Source: Armatimonadetes bacterium Uphvl-Ar2
GTDB lineage: Bacteria; Armatimonadota; Fimbriimonadia; Fimbriimonadales; Fimbriimonadaceae
Direction of reading: 5' to 3'
Length of the DNA: 64,000 bases
Assembly: GCA_002162095.1 (NCBI GenBank)
Contig: CP021424.1
Location: 1,426,001-1,490,000, forward strand
Shown here: positions 54,529 through 62,407 of the stretch, one piece after another
How positions within the stretch are numbered: the first letter of the stretch is position 1
Layout of the letters: every line of letters begins with the position of its first letter
The notes under the pieces: generated by a model
What the model was told of the DNA's origin: nothing
Seen by the model: the letters and a program-made list of their open reading frames with translations, nothing else
Databases searched by the model: none
Translations under genes and position numbers: made by a program

Positions 54529-55593
54529 TTACTTGGTGGCGGTAGCCGCTGCGCCCGAACTCAGGGCATCGGCCATCGACATTCCCGGCTTAAAGGTGTT
54601 GAAAACTGCACCGGTGATGCCCTTTTCCACTCGTTCCCAAGCCTTGGCGTAGATGTCGGCGGGGAGCGGGATGAAGCCGGTGTCCTTCACCAGGTCGCTG
54701 CCACCTTCCATCGCGAACTTCACGAACGCCTTCACCTCCGGTCGCTCCAGGCTCTTCTTGTTGATGTAGATGAGCAGCGGGCGGGAGAGCGGCGAGTAGG
54801 TGCCGTCTTGCACGGTGGTGCCGTCCGGGGTCACGGGGCCGTTGCCGCCGTCAATGGCGACCACGTTCAGGCTGTCCTTGTTCTCTTCGTAGTAGGCAAG
54901 GCCGAGGTAGCCGAGGGCACCCTTGTCGCCAGTCACGGCCGGAACCATGGAACTGTACTCGGGGAACTGGTTGTAGTCTTGGCGACCCTGGTCGGTGCCG
55001 CCGTTCACGGTTTCGTTGAAGTACTCGTAGGTGCCGTGGGCGTCGGTCGGGCCGCAGAGCACCAGCTTCTGGTCGGGGAACGCCGGGTTGATGTCCTTCC
55101 AGTTGGTGATCTTGCTGTCCTTGTGCCAGACCTTCTTCAGGTCGTCAATGGTCATGGACTTGGCCCAGGTGTTCTCCTTGTTCACCACGACGGTCAGGCC
55201 GTCGAACGCGATGGGGACTTCAATGAATTCGATACCGGCCTTCTTGAGGGCTTCGATCTCCTTGTCCTTGATCGGGCGGCTGGCCGTGGCAATGTCAATT
55301 TCGCCGCGAGCGAACATTTCCATGCCCGCGCCGGTGCCGGCTTGGTTGACTACCGTCTTCACATTCGGCGCCATGTTGCCGAAGCCGTCCTTGCTGGCAA
55401 AGGCTTCGACGATGGGATAGACCGTGCTCGATCCGTCGATCTTAATGTCGCCGGTCAGGTTCGTATCCGGTGTGGTCGCGACCGCGCCGGTTCCGGTTCC
55501 CGTGGTGTCTTCGGTCTTGGCCGACGGGGCGCAAGCCCCTCCAAGCAGGGCGCCTGCCAACGCCAGAGTGCAGAGCGGAATCCAACTTCGCAT
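54529..55593 (-). CDS. pstS: Phosphate-binding lipoprotein PstS
   Basis: 354 residues with a lipoprotein signal (LALAGALLGGAC). Binding-protein motifs are IDGSSTVYPIVEAFA, NQAGTGAGMEMFARGEIDIATASRPI and GPTDAHGTYEYFNE. It captures phosphate for PstCA. The start at MRSW (55593) has GGGGA 7 nt upstream; a longer frame to 55749 is not coding. A tandem TTAACA PHO box lies 34 bp upstream, so expression is probably induced by phosphate limitation through PhoP/PhoB. Confidence 0.95.
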   Translation of the reverse strand: MRSWIPLCTLALAGALLGGACAPSAKTEDTTGTGTGAVATTPDTNLTGDIKIDGSSTVYPIVEAFASKDGFGNMAPNVKTVVNQAGTGAGMEMFARGEIDIATASRPIKDKEIEALKKAGIEFIEVPIAFDGLTVVVNKENTWAKSMTIDDLKKVWHKDSKITNWKDINPAFPDQKLVLCGPTDAHGTYEYFNETVNGGTDQGRQDYNQFPEYSSMVPAVTGDKGALGYLGLAYYEENKDSLNVVAIDGGNGPVTPDGTTVQDGTYSPLSRPLLIYINKKSLERPEVKAFVKFAMEGGSDLVKDTGFIPLPADIYAKAWERVEKGITGAVFNTFKPGMSMADALSSGAAATATK

Positions 55594-55626
55594 AGTGTTT
55601 CCCCGCTTTTGAGTTTCACTAGCGAA

Positions 55627-55643
55627 TGTTAAGGAATTGTTAA
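55627..55643 (-). promoter_or_regulatory. PHO box: TTAACA-N5-TTAACA upstream of pstS
   Basis: On the minus strand, TTAACA (55638-55643), ATTCC, TTAACA (55627-55632): two hexamers with an 11-bp period, the arrangement bound by PhoP-type response regulators in Bacillus. It lies between acpS and pstS, just upstream of the phosphate uptake genes. Confidence 0.6.
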
Positions 55644-55645
55644 GG

Positions 55646-55987
55646 CTAGGGCGGGCCGACCACTTGAGCGACCGCGACCGCGTTGTCTCGCTCGTGGCTA
55701 ATGGACACAAGGACCCGGCAGCCGGGCGGCAATCGATGAGGGGCCACATGGACTTCCGGGGCGCCGCTCAGGTCGTTCACCACGATCACGTCATGCCAGC
55801 CGGGGCGCGTGCCCAGCGCTTTGGCGACGGCTTCCTTCACCGCCCACCGCCCGGCCACGCGCTGGGGGCTCAACGTTTGCTCGCGCTCGCTGGGGGCGAG
55901 GATGCGATCGAGGAATCCCGGCCTCTGCATGGCCTTCGTGATGCGCTCCACGCTGACAATATCTATCCCCAGCCCGCGGACCGTCAC
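55646..55987 (-). CDS. acpS: Holo-[acyl-carrier-protein] synthase
   Basis: 113 residues starting at GTG 55987, overlapping the previous stop as GTGA. RGLGIDIVSVERI holds the Mg-binding Asp, and AGRWAVKEAVAKALG holds the catalytic Glu-Ala core. VSISHERDNAVAVAQ ends the protein. It transfers phosphopantetheine from CoA to apo-ACP. It is slightly short but complete. Confidence 0.93.
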   Translation of the reverse strand: MTVRGLGIDIVSVERITKAMQRPGFLDRILAPSEREQTLSPQRVAGRWAVKEAVAKALGTRPGWHDVIVVNDLSGAPEVHVAPHRLPPGCRVLVSISHERDNAVAVAQVVGPP

Positions 55988-58068
55988 GAGTTGGCATCCT
56001 GCAGCATCTCGGCGAGGTCCACCAGCTTGATGTTGTCGCCATCCGGGCGCTGCTTCAGTCCGGCGTCGAGCATGATGCGGCAGAACGGGCACGCCACGGC
56101 CACGGTGTCCGCGCCGGTTTCCACGAGCTGATCGAGGCGGCGGTTGGAGGGGCGTTGGTTCGGCTCCTCGTCCATCCACATGCGGCCCCCGCCTGCGCCG
56201 CAACACAGGGTCTTGCGGCCGTGCTGATCGGGCTCGGCCAGCACCCGCAGGGGGTACGGCTCGTTCTTGGCCAGGTCCAGCAGGGTCACCGTTTCGTCCA
56301 GGTGGGTTTGGTCGCCCACCAGGCTACGCGGGGCATCGCTGGTGTTGTTCACGCGGGCGAGGTAGCAGGGGTCGTGGTACGTCACGCGGCCAGGTTCGGG
56401 GGTCGCGCCCATTAGTCGGCCTTCCGCTACCAGGTCGGCCAGCAACTCGGTGTGGTGCAGCACCTCGAGGGTGGCCCCGAAATCGCCGTATTCGTTGCGC
56501 AGGGTGTTGAGGCAGTGCGGGCACGCCGTCACCACGCGCTTGATGCCGTAGTTGGCAAAAGCGGCCACATTCATCACCGCTTGCGCTTGGAACTGGAATT
56601 CGTCGCCCAGTCTTCGCGCCGGGTCGCCGGTGCAGAGTTCTTCGTTGCCCAGGCAGGCGTAGCTCACGCCGGCCTTGTTGAGCAGGTCCACCAGGGCGCG
56701 GCTCGTGCGCATCCCCAGGGGGTCAGTCGCGCCGGCGCAGCCCACCCAGAAGAGCACCTCAAACGGCTTGCCGTCGCGGGCCAGGGGCACGTTCAGCCCC
56801 TTCATCCAGTCCTCGCGGTTGCCGGCAGGGGCGCCCCAGGCGTTGCCAGTGCCGGCCATCTGCCGCAGCACGGTGGCACCGCTTCCGCTCAAGCGGCCTT
56901 CGGCGACGAGGTGGCGTCGGGCATCCACGATCATGTCCACGTGCCGGATGAGCACCGGGCAGGCCTCCACGCACGCGTTGCAAGTGGTGCAGGCCCACAG
57001 GGCTTCTTCGCTGACGGCGGCGGCGACTTCTTCGCCCGTTTCGGCCGCCTTGGCGATGTCGGCCACCACTTGCTTGGGGTTCAGAATCTTGCCGACGTTA
57101 TGGGCGGGGCAGACTTCGGTGCAGCGCCCACACGTCATGCAGGCGTCCAGCGACAGCAGGTGCCACTGCGTGTATTGGTCCGCCGTGGCCACGCCAATGC
57201 GGCCCGTTTCTTCCACCTGGGCCATCGAAATCGGCTCCAGCCGCCCCATGCTTGCCTCGGGGTTGTGCCCGGCGGCAGTGAGCGTGGCGGTGAAGATGTG
57301 CTTGATCTTCATCTGCGGCAGGGTGATGAAGAACACGGCCACCAGCGCGGCGTGCGACCACCAAATGCCTCGATAAGCATCGTTGCTAATCGCGGGCATG
57401 ACCTTGGAAAGGGCATAGCCGACCGGAGCATAGAAATCCCACGGCTGCGGCGTATTGGCCATGCGTGCGGCCTCCAGCACGTAGCCACCGACGCCCAAAA
57501 GGAGCAGGAGTGCCAGCACCAGGTGGTCCTTCACTTCGTGGCTCAGCGGGTTGCCGTTGAACTCGGGCTTGCCGGTTTCGGGATTGATGACGGCCGGTCC
57601 GTATTGCCGCAGCAAGTTGATGCGCCGCCCCCACGCCCAGGCCACACCGACCACGAAGAACATGCCCAGCACATCAAAGACCGCTTCGTACGCCAGGTAG
57701 TACGCGCCCTTATGGAAGTTGGGAATGCCCACGGCTTGGCCGTAGACGGCAATAAAGAGCAGGGTCGTCGCCAAGAAGAGCGCCATGAACCCGTAGAAGA
57801 TCATCAGGTGCATAGGTGCGCCGCTCTTGGGGCGGCTGCTTTGCACCTTGCGCTGGCCCAAAATGAACTTGGCTACGCTCCCGAGCGGGTCAGGCTTCCA
57901 GTTGATGGGCACGCCTTTGCGCCACACCGGCAAGCGGCGCAGGAATTGCGCGATCATGAGCGCCAGGCTCACCGCCATCACCACGTAAAACACGTTCTTC
58001 TCGGCGGAAGAAAGGTGCATGTACGACTGGCGGGTGGGCACCGCAGCCCAGAGCGTGGTGAGACTCAC
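55984..58068 (-). CDS. Membrane-bound (Fe-S) heterodisulfide reductase-like oxidoreductase
   Basis: 694 residues. About six membrane helices in the first 270 residues have the NarI-like cytochrome-b pattern. Two [4Fe-4S] ferredoxin clusters follow (CMTCGRCTEVCP, CTTCNACVEACP). Two CCG domains end the protein: the first has TACPHCLNTL and an incomplete Cys set, the second LCCGAGGGRMW with ACPFCRIML. Such proteins often link electron-transfer flavoprotein to the quinone pool. The start is GTG 58068, with CACAAT 6 nt upstream. Partner ETF genes are not in view. Confidence 0.88.
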   Translation of the reverse strand: MSLTTLWAAVPTRQSYMHLSSAEKNVFYVVMAVSLALMIAQFLRRLPVWRKGVPINWKPDPLGSVAKFILGQRKVQSSRPKSGAPMHLMIFYGFMALFLATTLLFIAVYGQAVGIPNFHKGAYYLAYEAVFDVLGMFFVVGVAWAWGRRINLLRQYGPAVINPETGKPEFNGNPLSHEVKDHLVLALLLLLGVGGYVLEAARMANTPQPWDFYAPVGYALSKVMPAISNDAYRGIWWSHAALVAVFFITLPQMKIKHIFTATLTAAGHNPEASMGRLEPISMAQVEETGRIGVATADQYTQWHLLSLDACMTCGRCTEVCPAHNVGKILNPKQVVADIAKAAETGEEVAAAVSEEALWACTTCNACVEACPVLIRHVDMIVDARRHLVAEGRLSGSGATVLRQMAGTGNAWGAPAGNREDWMKGLNVPLARDGKPFEVLFWVGCAGATDPLGMRTSRALVDLLNKAGVSYACLGNEELCTGDPARRLGDEFQFQAQAVMNVAAFANYGIKRVVTACPHCLNTLRNEYGDFGATLEVLHHTELLADLVAEGRLMGATPEPGRVTYHDPCYLARVNNTSDAPRSLVGDQTHLDETVTLLDLAKNEPYPLRVLAEPDQHGRKTLCCGAGGGRMWMDEEPNQRPSNRRLDQLVETGADTVAVACPFCRIMLDAGLKQRPDGDNIKLVDLAEMLQDANS

Positions 58069-58074
58069 AAAGAC

Positions 58075-58080
58075 ATTGTG
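58075..58080 (-). promoter_or_regulatory. -10 hexamer CACAAT, leaderless type with GTG start
   Basis: CACAAT, 6 nt, GTG 58068. No other start codon fits the frame. Confidence 0.45.
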
Positions 58081-58086
58081 ACGAAT

Positions 58087-58767
58087 CTAGGCCAATCTTG
58101 CACCCGTGGAAACTGCGCAAGCCCCCGCAATCCGGGCGAAGGGCTGTACGGCCACCCGTTCTTGGTTCTGCTGAAGCCACGCCAATATCTCGTCGTGCAG
58201 GGCGAGATCGATGCCGCCCGATTCTCCCACCGGGCCGAAGGCAAGCACCAGCCACGAGCCGTCATCGCGGGCGAGTTCGAGGCTACGCAGCACGTCGGCG
58301 GCCGGGGCATGCGGCACGTGAAGGCAGGCGACAAGGTCGGAATGGGTGGACTGCGGCCGGTTGAAGCCCGCCCGGCCCGTGCGGATGCAGCGGTAGATGG
58401 GCGCCAGCCGGGGCGCATAGTTCACGTCGTTGAAGCAGCGAGGTTCGCCGGCGGGCAGGGCCAACGAGTGCTCGTATTGCGCCCCAAAGAGCTCCAGGAT
58501 CATGTGCCGAGTGGTGCGGATTTCGGCTTCCACCATATCCGGCGTCCAGGCGGGCAACCGGCCATCCGGGAGAGCGCTGGCGAGGAGCGAACCGTTCCCA
58601 ATTTCGTGGCCCTGTTGGGCGACCTCGCGCCAGGCGGCGGCGCGGGCCAAGAGATGACTGGGGTCGGCAAAGAACGTAGCCCGGAGCCCGGCTTTCTCCA
58701 GGGCCGGTACGACGACCTCCAAGTGGTTCAGTGTCGTCCCATCGTAGGTGAGGGTGACGGCCACCAT
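58087..58767 (-). CDS. Polysaccharide deacetylase-like protein with degenerate active site
   Basis: 226 residues with the order of a NodB-type barrel: VTLTYDGTTLNHLEVVVPAL, ATFFADP, GHEIGNGS, then TRHMILELFG. The catalytic TFDDG is reduced to TYDG, and the HxxxH metal ligands after GHEIGN are absent (GSLLAS). It may therefore be inactive, bind a sugar, or use another site. There is no signal peptide. TACAAT 6 nt before the ATG defines the start. Confidence 0.7.
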   Translation of the reverse strand: MVAVTLTYDGTTLNHLEVVVPALEKAGLRATFFADPSHLLARAAAWREVAQQGHEIGNGSLLASALPDGRLPAWTPDMVEAEIRTTRHMILELFGAQYEHSLALPAGEPRCFNDVNYAPRLAPIYRCIRTGRAGFNRPQSTHSDLVACLHVPHAPAADVLRSLELARDDGSWLVLAFGPVGESGGIDLALHDEILAWLQQNQERVAVQPFARIAGACAVSTGARLA

Positions 58768-59068
58768 AACTCTATTGTACGCGCTTTAGGGGTGCCAATA
58801 ATTGATTTCCTTTGAAGCGGCAGGCTAGAAAATGACTGTTGCCAAGAAAGGATGCGGAAACAAATCACAATCCGAATCCCCTCGGGTGAGTCGGCATGCT
58901 GATCGTGATAGATAGGGCCGCAAGCAGAAGTATTGGACTTGCCCTTGGGCTAACAGTATCGAGCTTCGAGGCTTTACAATGAACCGGACGAAGGGCGTTC
59001 TTTCGGCGTAAGGCAGAAGAAGATTGGAAGTTCTTCTCGCGTAAGGGATTCAATCGCATTCATTGGAT
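58768..59068. other. Intergenic region, 301 bp, more AT-rich than average
   Basis: It contains the -10 TACAAT (58774-58779, minus strand) of the deacetylase-like gene. Only two tiny frames of 27 and 28 codons begin with ATG on the plus strand, and neither has recognisable features. A TACAAT at 58977-58982 has no start codon at the leaderless distance. No RNA gene was recognised. Confidence 0.5.
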
Positions 59069-60085
59069 ATGGCCATGCTGACAGTGGAAGAAAGGGTAGC
59101 GGCGTGTCTGATTGGTACAGCCGTCGGAGACTCAATCGGGCTGCCTCGGGAGGGCCTCACTGCCTCCCGAGCACGCAAGATATTCGGAGACGAAGTGCAC
59201 CATTCTTTCCTCTTCGGTCGGGGAATGGTCAGCGACGACACGGAGCATGCTGCGATGACCGTGATCGCCTTTATCCAGTCATCAGGTGATGTAAAGCACT
59301 TCCAACGCTCCTTAGGCCGAGAATTGGCGCAATGGTTGATCAGTGCGCCAGCGGGCGTCGGCTTCGCCACCCTGAAGTCCTGCCTGAAACTCTGCATCGG
59401 GATCCCAGCCTCGAAGAGCGGAGTCCGCTCGGCAGGTAACGGACCGGCGATGCGGGCCCCCGTTCTGGCGGCGTTGATTGAGGATTGGCAGAAGTTGATC
59501 CAGTACGTAGACGCTTCCTCGCGTGTCACGCATACCGACATCCAGGCGGTGGAGGGCGCACGTCTCTTGGCGATGGTGACCCGACTCCTGATTGAGGGGC
59601 ACCCTCAGCCGCTGGAGGAAGCCATCCGGTTCGTCCACCTTTCGGATTCTTGGACAGAGGCTCTCGAATCGCTTCGGGTCGCGGAGAGCCTTTCCACTGA
59701 ACGGTTCGCGAGAGAGCTCGTCGGTGGAGATGGGGTAAGTGGCTACATCCTTCACACGGTGCCGGTGGTGCTGCACGCCGTACTCCGAAACGGACCGGAC
59801 TACGGAGGCGCTATTCGGAGCCTTATTCATTGTGGCGGGGACACTGACACCACCGCCGCCATCGCAGGGGGAATGATTGCTGCCGCACACGGTCAAGACG
59901 GGATCCCCGAAGCGTGGCGTGACGGCATCCGCGACTGGCCTTACTCGCTACGCTCGCTCCGTGCCCACTCTACGATGCGCACATCGTTGCCACAGTTCCT
60001 TCGACACCCGTTGCCGCTGCGATGGGCACGAAATGCTCTCTTTCTTGCGGCCGTTTTGGGGCACGCGGTTCGTCGAATTTTCTAA
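59069..60085 (+). CDS. ADP-ribosylglycohydrolase family protein
   Basis: 338 residues of all-alpha ARH/DraG type. The metal-binding motifs are GTAVGDSIGLP (about 15-25), SDDTEHAAM (about 55) and GGDTDTTAAIAGGM (about 255). The C-terminus has a hydrophobic stretch (ARNALFLAAVLGHAV). It should remove ADP-ribose from a protein or small molecule; no cognate transferase is encoded nearby. ATG 59069 is chosen; TTG 59063 and ATG 59075 are alternatives. Its flanks are more AT-rich than the rest, which hints at transfer. Confidence 0.85.
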   Translation: MAMLTVEERVAACLIGTAVGDSIGLPREGLTASRARKIFGDEVHHSFLFGRGMVSDDTEHAAMTVIAFIQSSGDVKHFQRSLGRELAQWLISAPAGVGFATLKSCLKLCIGIPASKSGVRSAGNGPAMRAPVLAALIEDWQKLIQYVDASSRVTHTDIQAVEGARLLAMVTRLLIEGHPQPLEEAIRFVHLSDSWTEALESLRVAESLSTERFARELVGGDGVSGYILHTVPVVLHAVLRNGPDYGGAIRSLIHCGGDTDTTAAIAGGMIAAAHGQDGIPEAWRDGIRDWPYSLRSLRAHSTMRTSLPQFLRHPLPLRWARNALFLAAVLGHAVRRIF

Positions 60086-60150
60086 GGCCTATCCCCTGGA
60101 CCTTGAGCTGCCCATGGCGGCGGAGACCTTCCAACCCTCTTGAATGGACC

Positions 60151-60639
60151 TTACGGGGTGGGTTTCGTTTGTTTCTTCAGGCGCAGGGGGGTGTCCTTCT
60201 TGCCCTCGCTCGCCATCAGGATGGTGCCGGCGGACTGGTTGCGGGAGATAAGGTAGGTCACGCCCCCGGCGGTGAGCTTAACGGTGGTGGGGTCTGGCCG
60301 CTCCCATTTGCCCGTGGAGACGTTGCCAAACAGGCTGAATTCGAAGGTCATGTCGGCGCGAAGTTCCAAGCGAATCCCGCCCAGTTGATCGGCAAAGCCC
60401 GGGCTCATCTTGATCTCCCGGCCCTGGTCGTCCTTCAGCACCTGGGGGTCTTCGCTTTCGTAGATGCCGGCCCACCCGTCTTCGGTCGCGGCCCCGACTT
60501 CGGCGGGGGTCATGGGATTGGAGTCCGCCGACTTGGCCGCCGGCTTGTCGGGGGTTGAGGAGTCCGACGAGGCGGGTTGGCAGGCGACGAGCAGCGCCAG
60601 GCTGGCCAGGGCGAGCAGGCTAGAGAGGAACTTGACCAT
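60151..60639 (-). CDS. Hypothetical lipoprotein, 162 aa
   Basis: It begins MVKFLSSLLALASLALLVAC, a typical lipoprotein signal, then a Ser/Pro/Lys-rich linker. A small beta domain (GIRLELRADMTFEFSLFG to YLISRNQSAGTILMA) could be a lipocalin-like barrel. The start lies inside the last 20 nt of the coiled-coil gene, so the two are co-translated. The family is not recognised. Confidence 0.75.
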   Translation of the reverse strand: MVKFLSSLLALASLALLVACQPASSDSSTPDKPAAKSADSNPMTPAEVGAATEDGWAGIYESEDPQVLKDDQGREIKMSPGFADQLGGIRLELRADMTFEFSLFGNVSTGKWERPDPTTVKLTAGGVTYLISRNQSAGTILMASEGKKDTPLRLKKQTKPTP

Positions 60640-61210
60640 GGTATCCATCAAGGGTGAGGCGGGCATCTTCGATGCTGAGGGCGAGGAGACGCTTGAGCAC
60701 CACCAACTCGGGGTGATCCTCGGCGAGACTGTTAACAATTCCGAACGATTCCTTGAGGCTAAGGAAGGCGTTCTCCGCTTCTTTCACGCGGCGCAGGCGC
60801 TCCTCATCGGCGCGGGCGAAGTCCACCTTGATATCGGCGGGGGTCGGAATCTTGGTGGCAATGGCGGAGAGGGAAGCCCCGGCGTCGTCGAGCAGGTTAA
60901 GGGATTCGGTGAGGGCTTCTTTCAACTCTCCTTGAGCGCGGGCCCGTTGGGCGACGGCTTCGCGGCGCGTGTCCACCATCGTGTTTAGCGAGTTTTGCGC
61001 TCGCACGGAACCTTCACGGAGGGCGTCTTCCAGCTTGCGCTCGGCCGCACGCTGGCTCACTTTGTCCACTTGGGGGTCGGCGGGTTTCGGGGCGGGGGCC
61101 GGGAGCCGGGCCGGTGCGGGTTGCGGGCGCGTGAAGTACCAGGCCGCGCCGCCGAGCACCAAGACGCTCGCCACGATCGCTACCGGGAGGACTCGCACGG
61201 GTTTTCCCAC
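60620..61210 (-). CDS. Membrane-anchored coiled-coil protein
   Basis: 196 residues with GTG start. One N-terminal helix (VLPVAIVASVLVLGGAAWYF) and a Pro/Ala-rich linker (PAPARLPAPAPKPADP) precede a long charged helix from about 50 to 185 (DKVSQRAAERKLEDALREG and onward), likely a coiled coil. It may tether the lipoprotein encoded downstream. The GTG lies 6 nt after TACAAT on the minus strand, so the start is well supported. Confidence 0.75.
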   Translation of the reverse strand: MGKPVRVLPVAIVASVLVLGGAAWYFTRPQPAPARLPAPAPKPADPQVDKVSQRAAERKLEDALREGSVRAQNSLNTMVDTRREAVAQRARAQGELKEALTESLNLLDDAGASLSAIATKIPTPADIKVDFARADEERLRRVKEAENAFLSLKESFGIVNSLAEDHPELVVLKRLLALSIEDARLTLDGYHGQVPL

Positions 61211-61216
61211 GCCGGA

Positions 61217-61260
61217 ATTGTACTGAAGGCACTCGCAAGGGCTCGGGCTTCGACTACAAT
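61217..61260. promoter_or_regulatory. Divergent leaderless promoters, both TACAAT
   Basis: On the minus strand, TACAAT (61217-61222) is 6 nt before GTG 61210. On the plus strand, TACAAT (61255-61260) is 6 nt before ATG 61267. Only 32 bp separate the two boxes, and neither has a recognisable -35. Confidence 0.6.
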
Positions 61261-61266
61261 CCGGAC

Positions 61267-62142
61267 ATGACGTTGACGTTGCTGGCGGCCGCCTTGGTTC
61301 AGGGCGAACCCACGAGCCCCTACCTTTTGGAAATCAGCCAACCCGGCCGGGTTGAGGCCCGAACGGGCCTGACCGACCTGAAGACCGGCCAAACCGTGAA
61401 CTTGGACGAAGTGGCAAAGGCCGCGCGTAACGTCCGCTTTGTGTTAGTGGGCGAGCAGCACAACACCCCGGCTCACCATGCGATGCAAGCCGCCGTCATC
61501 GAAGCCCTGGTCAAAGACGGTCGCGAGGTCACGGTGGGCTTTGAGATGTTCACCTTCGATAACCAGAAGAGCCTGGCCGGATGGACGCAAGGCCGCTGGA
61601 CGGAAGACGAGTTCATTGCCAAAAGCAACTGGGCCGAGCAGTGGGGCTTCCCGTTTTCGGCGTACCGGCCGATTTTTGAATCCGTCCGCACGCACAAGCT
61701 GCCGATGGTGGCGCTGAACGTGCCGCGCACCTGGGTGCGCCAGATTAGCCGCAACGGGGTGGACGCCATGCTGCCCGAAACCAAAGCCCGCGTGCCCAAG
61801 CTCGACCTAACGCACCGAGGGCACCGCATGGTGTTCGACAGCCTGATGGGTGGCCACATGGGTTCGAACATGGACAACATTTATGCGGCCCAAGTGCTGT
61901 GGGACGAAGGCATGGCCATCAACGCCCGCCGAGAAATGGACACGCGCCGCGCGAATCCGAAGGCCGTGATGGTGATCGTCGCGGGGATTGGCCACGTGAT
62001 GCACAAGTCGGGCATTGACCTGCGCATCACGCAAGGAACGGGCGAACCCACGTTGAGCGTGATTTGCGTGGAGCCGGATGCCGCGAATGAAGTGGCGCGC
62101 AGCCTGGGCGACTACGTCTATCGGCCCGCCGCCGGTAACTAG
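61267..62142 (+). CDS. ChaN/Tiki-like secreted protein
   Basis: 291 residues with a short signal peptide (MTLTLLAAALVQG). FVLVGEQHNTPAHHAMQ (about 60-75) is the EHxN-type opening of the ChaN/Tiki/TraB fold. VGFEMFTFDNQ, WGFPFSAYRPIFE and VMVIVAGIGHVMH carry the later Glu and His positions. ChaN-like proteins bind heme or iron; the wider superfamily includes metal-dependent peptidases. TACAAT 6 nt upstream supports the start. Confidence 0.85.
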   Translation: MTLTLLAAALVQGEPTSPYLLEISQPGRVEARTGLTDLKTGQTVNLDEVAKAARNVRFVLVGEQHNTPAHHAMQAAVIEALVKDGREVTVGFEMFTFDNQKSLAGWTQGRWTEDEFIAKSNWAEQWGFPFSAYRPIFESVRTHKLPMVALNVPRTWVRQISRNGVDAMLPETKARVPKLDLTHRGHRMVFDSLMGGHMGSNMDNIYAAQVLWDEGMAINARREMDTRRANPKAVMVIVAGIGHVMHKSGIDLRITQGTGEPTLSVICVEPDAANEVARSLGDYVYRPAAGN

Positions 62143-62144
62143 GA

Positions 62145-62174
62145 TTGGGTCCGGTATACAAAAGTAGGTATCCT
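62145..62174 (+). promoter_or_regulatory. Candidate rpsU promoter TTGGGT-N18-TATCCT
   Basis: -35 TTGGGT (62145-62150) and -10 TATCCT (62169-62174) predict a start near 62181, directly before the AGAGGA ribosome binding site of rpsU. Confidence 0.4.
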
Positions 62175-62194
62175 GCCGATAAGAGGATTACGTC

Positions 62195-62362
62195 TTGATC
62201 TACGTTGCCATTCACACCGGAGAAACGCTTGATAGTGCTGTCAAGCGATTCAATCAGAAGGTTCAGCAGTCCGGCTTGCTCCGCGACCTGAAGGACCACG
62301 CTTTCTACGAAAAGCCGAGCGAAAAGCGCCGCCGCGCCTCTCGCCGACGCGGTCGCGCCTAA
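62195..62362 (+). CDS. rpsU: 30S ribosomal protein S21
   Basis: 55 residues starting at TTG 62195: MIYVAIHTGETLDSAVKRFN, then QQSGLLRDLKDHAFYEKPSE and a basic end KRRRASRRGRA. This is the full S21 pattern. AGAGGA (62182-62187) lies 7 nt before the TTG, and no ATG is available. It is a small-subunit protein that aids 16S rRNA-mRNA pairing. Confidence 0.95.
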   Translation: MIYVAIHTGETLDSAVKRFNQKVQQSGLLRDLKDHAFYEKPSEKRRRASRRRGRA

Positions 62363-62380
62363 GCGCCCAGTTTTCGGTTC

Positions 62381-62403
62381 CCCCGGAGCCATTTCATCCG
62401 GGG
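62381..62403 (+). other. Perfect 7-bp hairpin just before pgpH
   Basis: CCCCGGA (62381-62387) and TCCGGGG (62397-62403) flank a 9-nt loop, four bases before the pgpH ATG. It has no T tract, so it may hide the start codon or act as a weak attenuator between rpsU and pgpH. Confidence 0.45.
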
Positions 62404-62407
62404 TGCT

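Noticed and set aside
56452-58815. 787-codon plus-strand frame opposite the Fe-S oxidoreductase
   Set aside because: The minus strand encodes two ferredoxin clusters and CCG motifs. The plus frame has no domains and an antisense-like composition.
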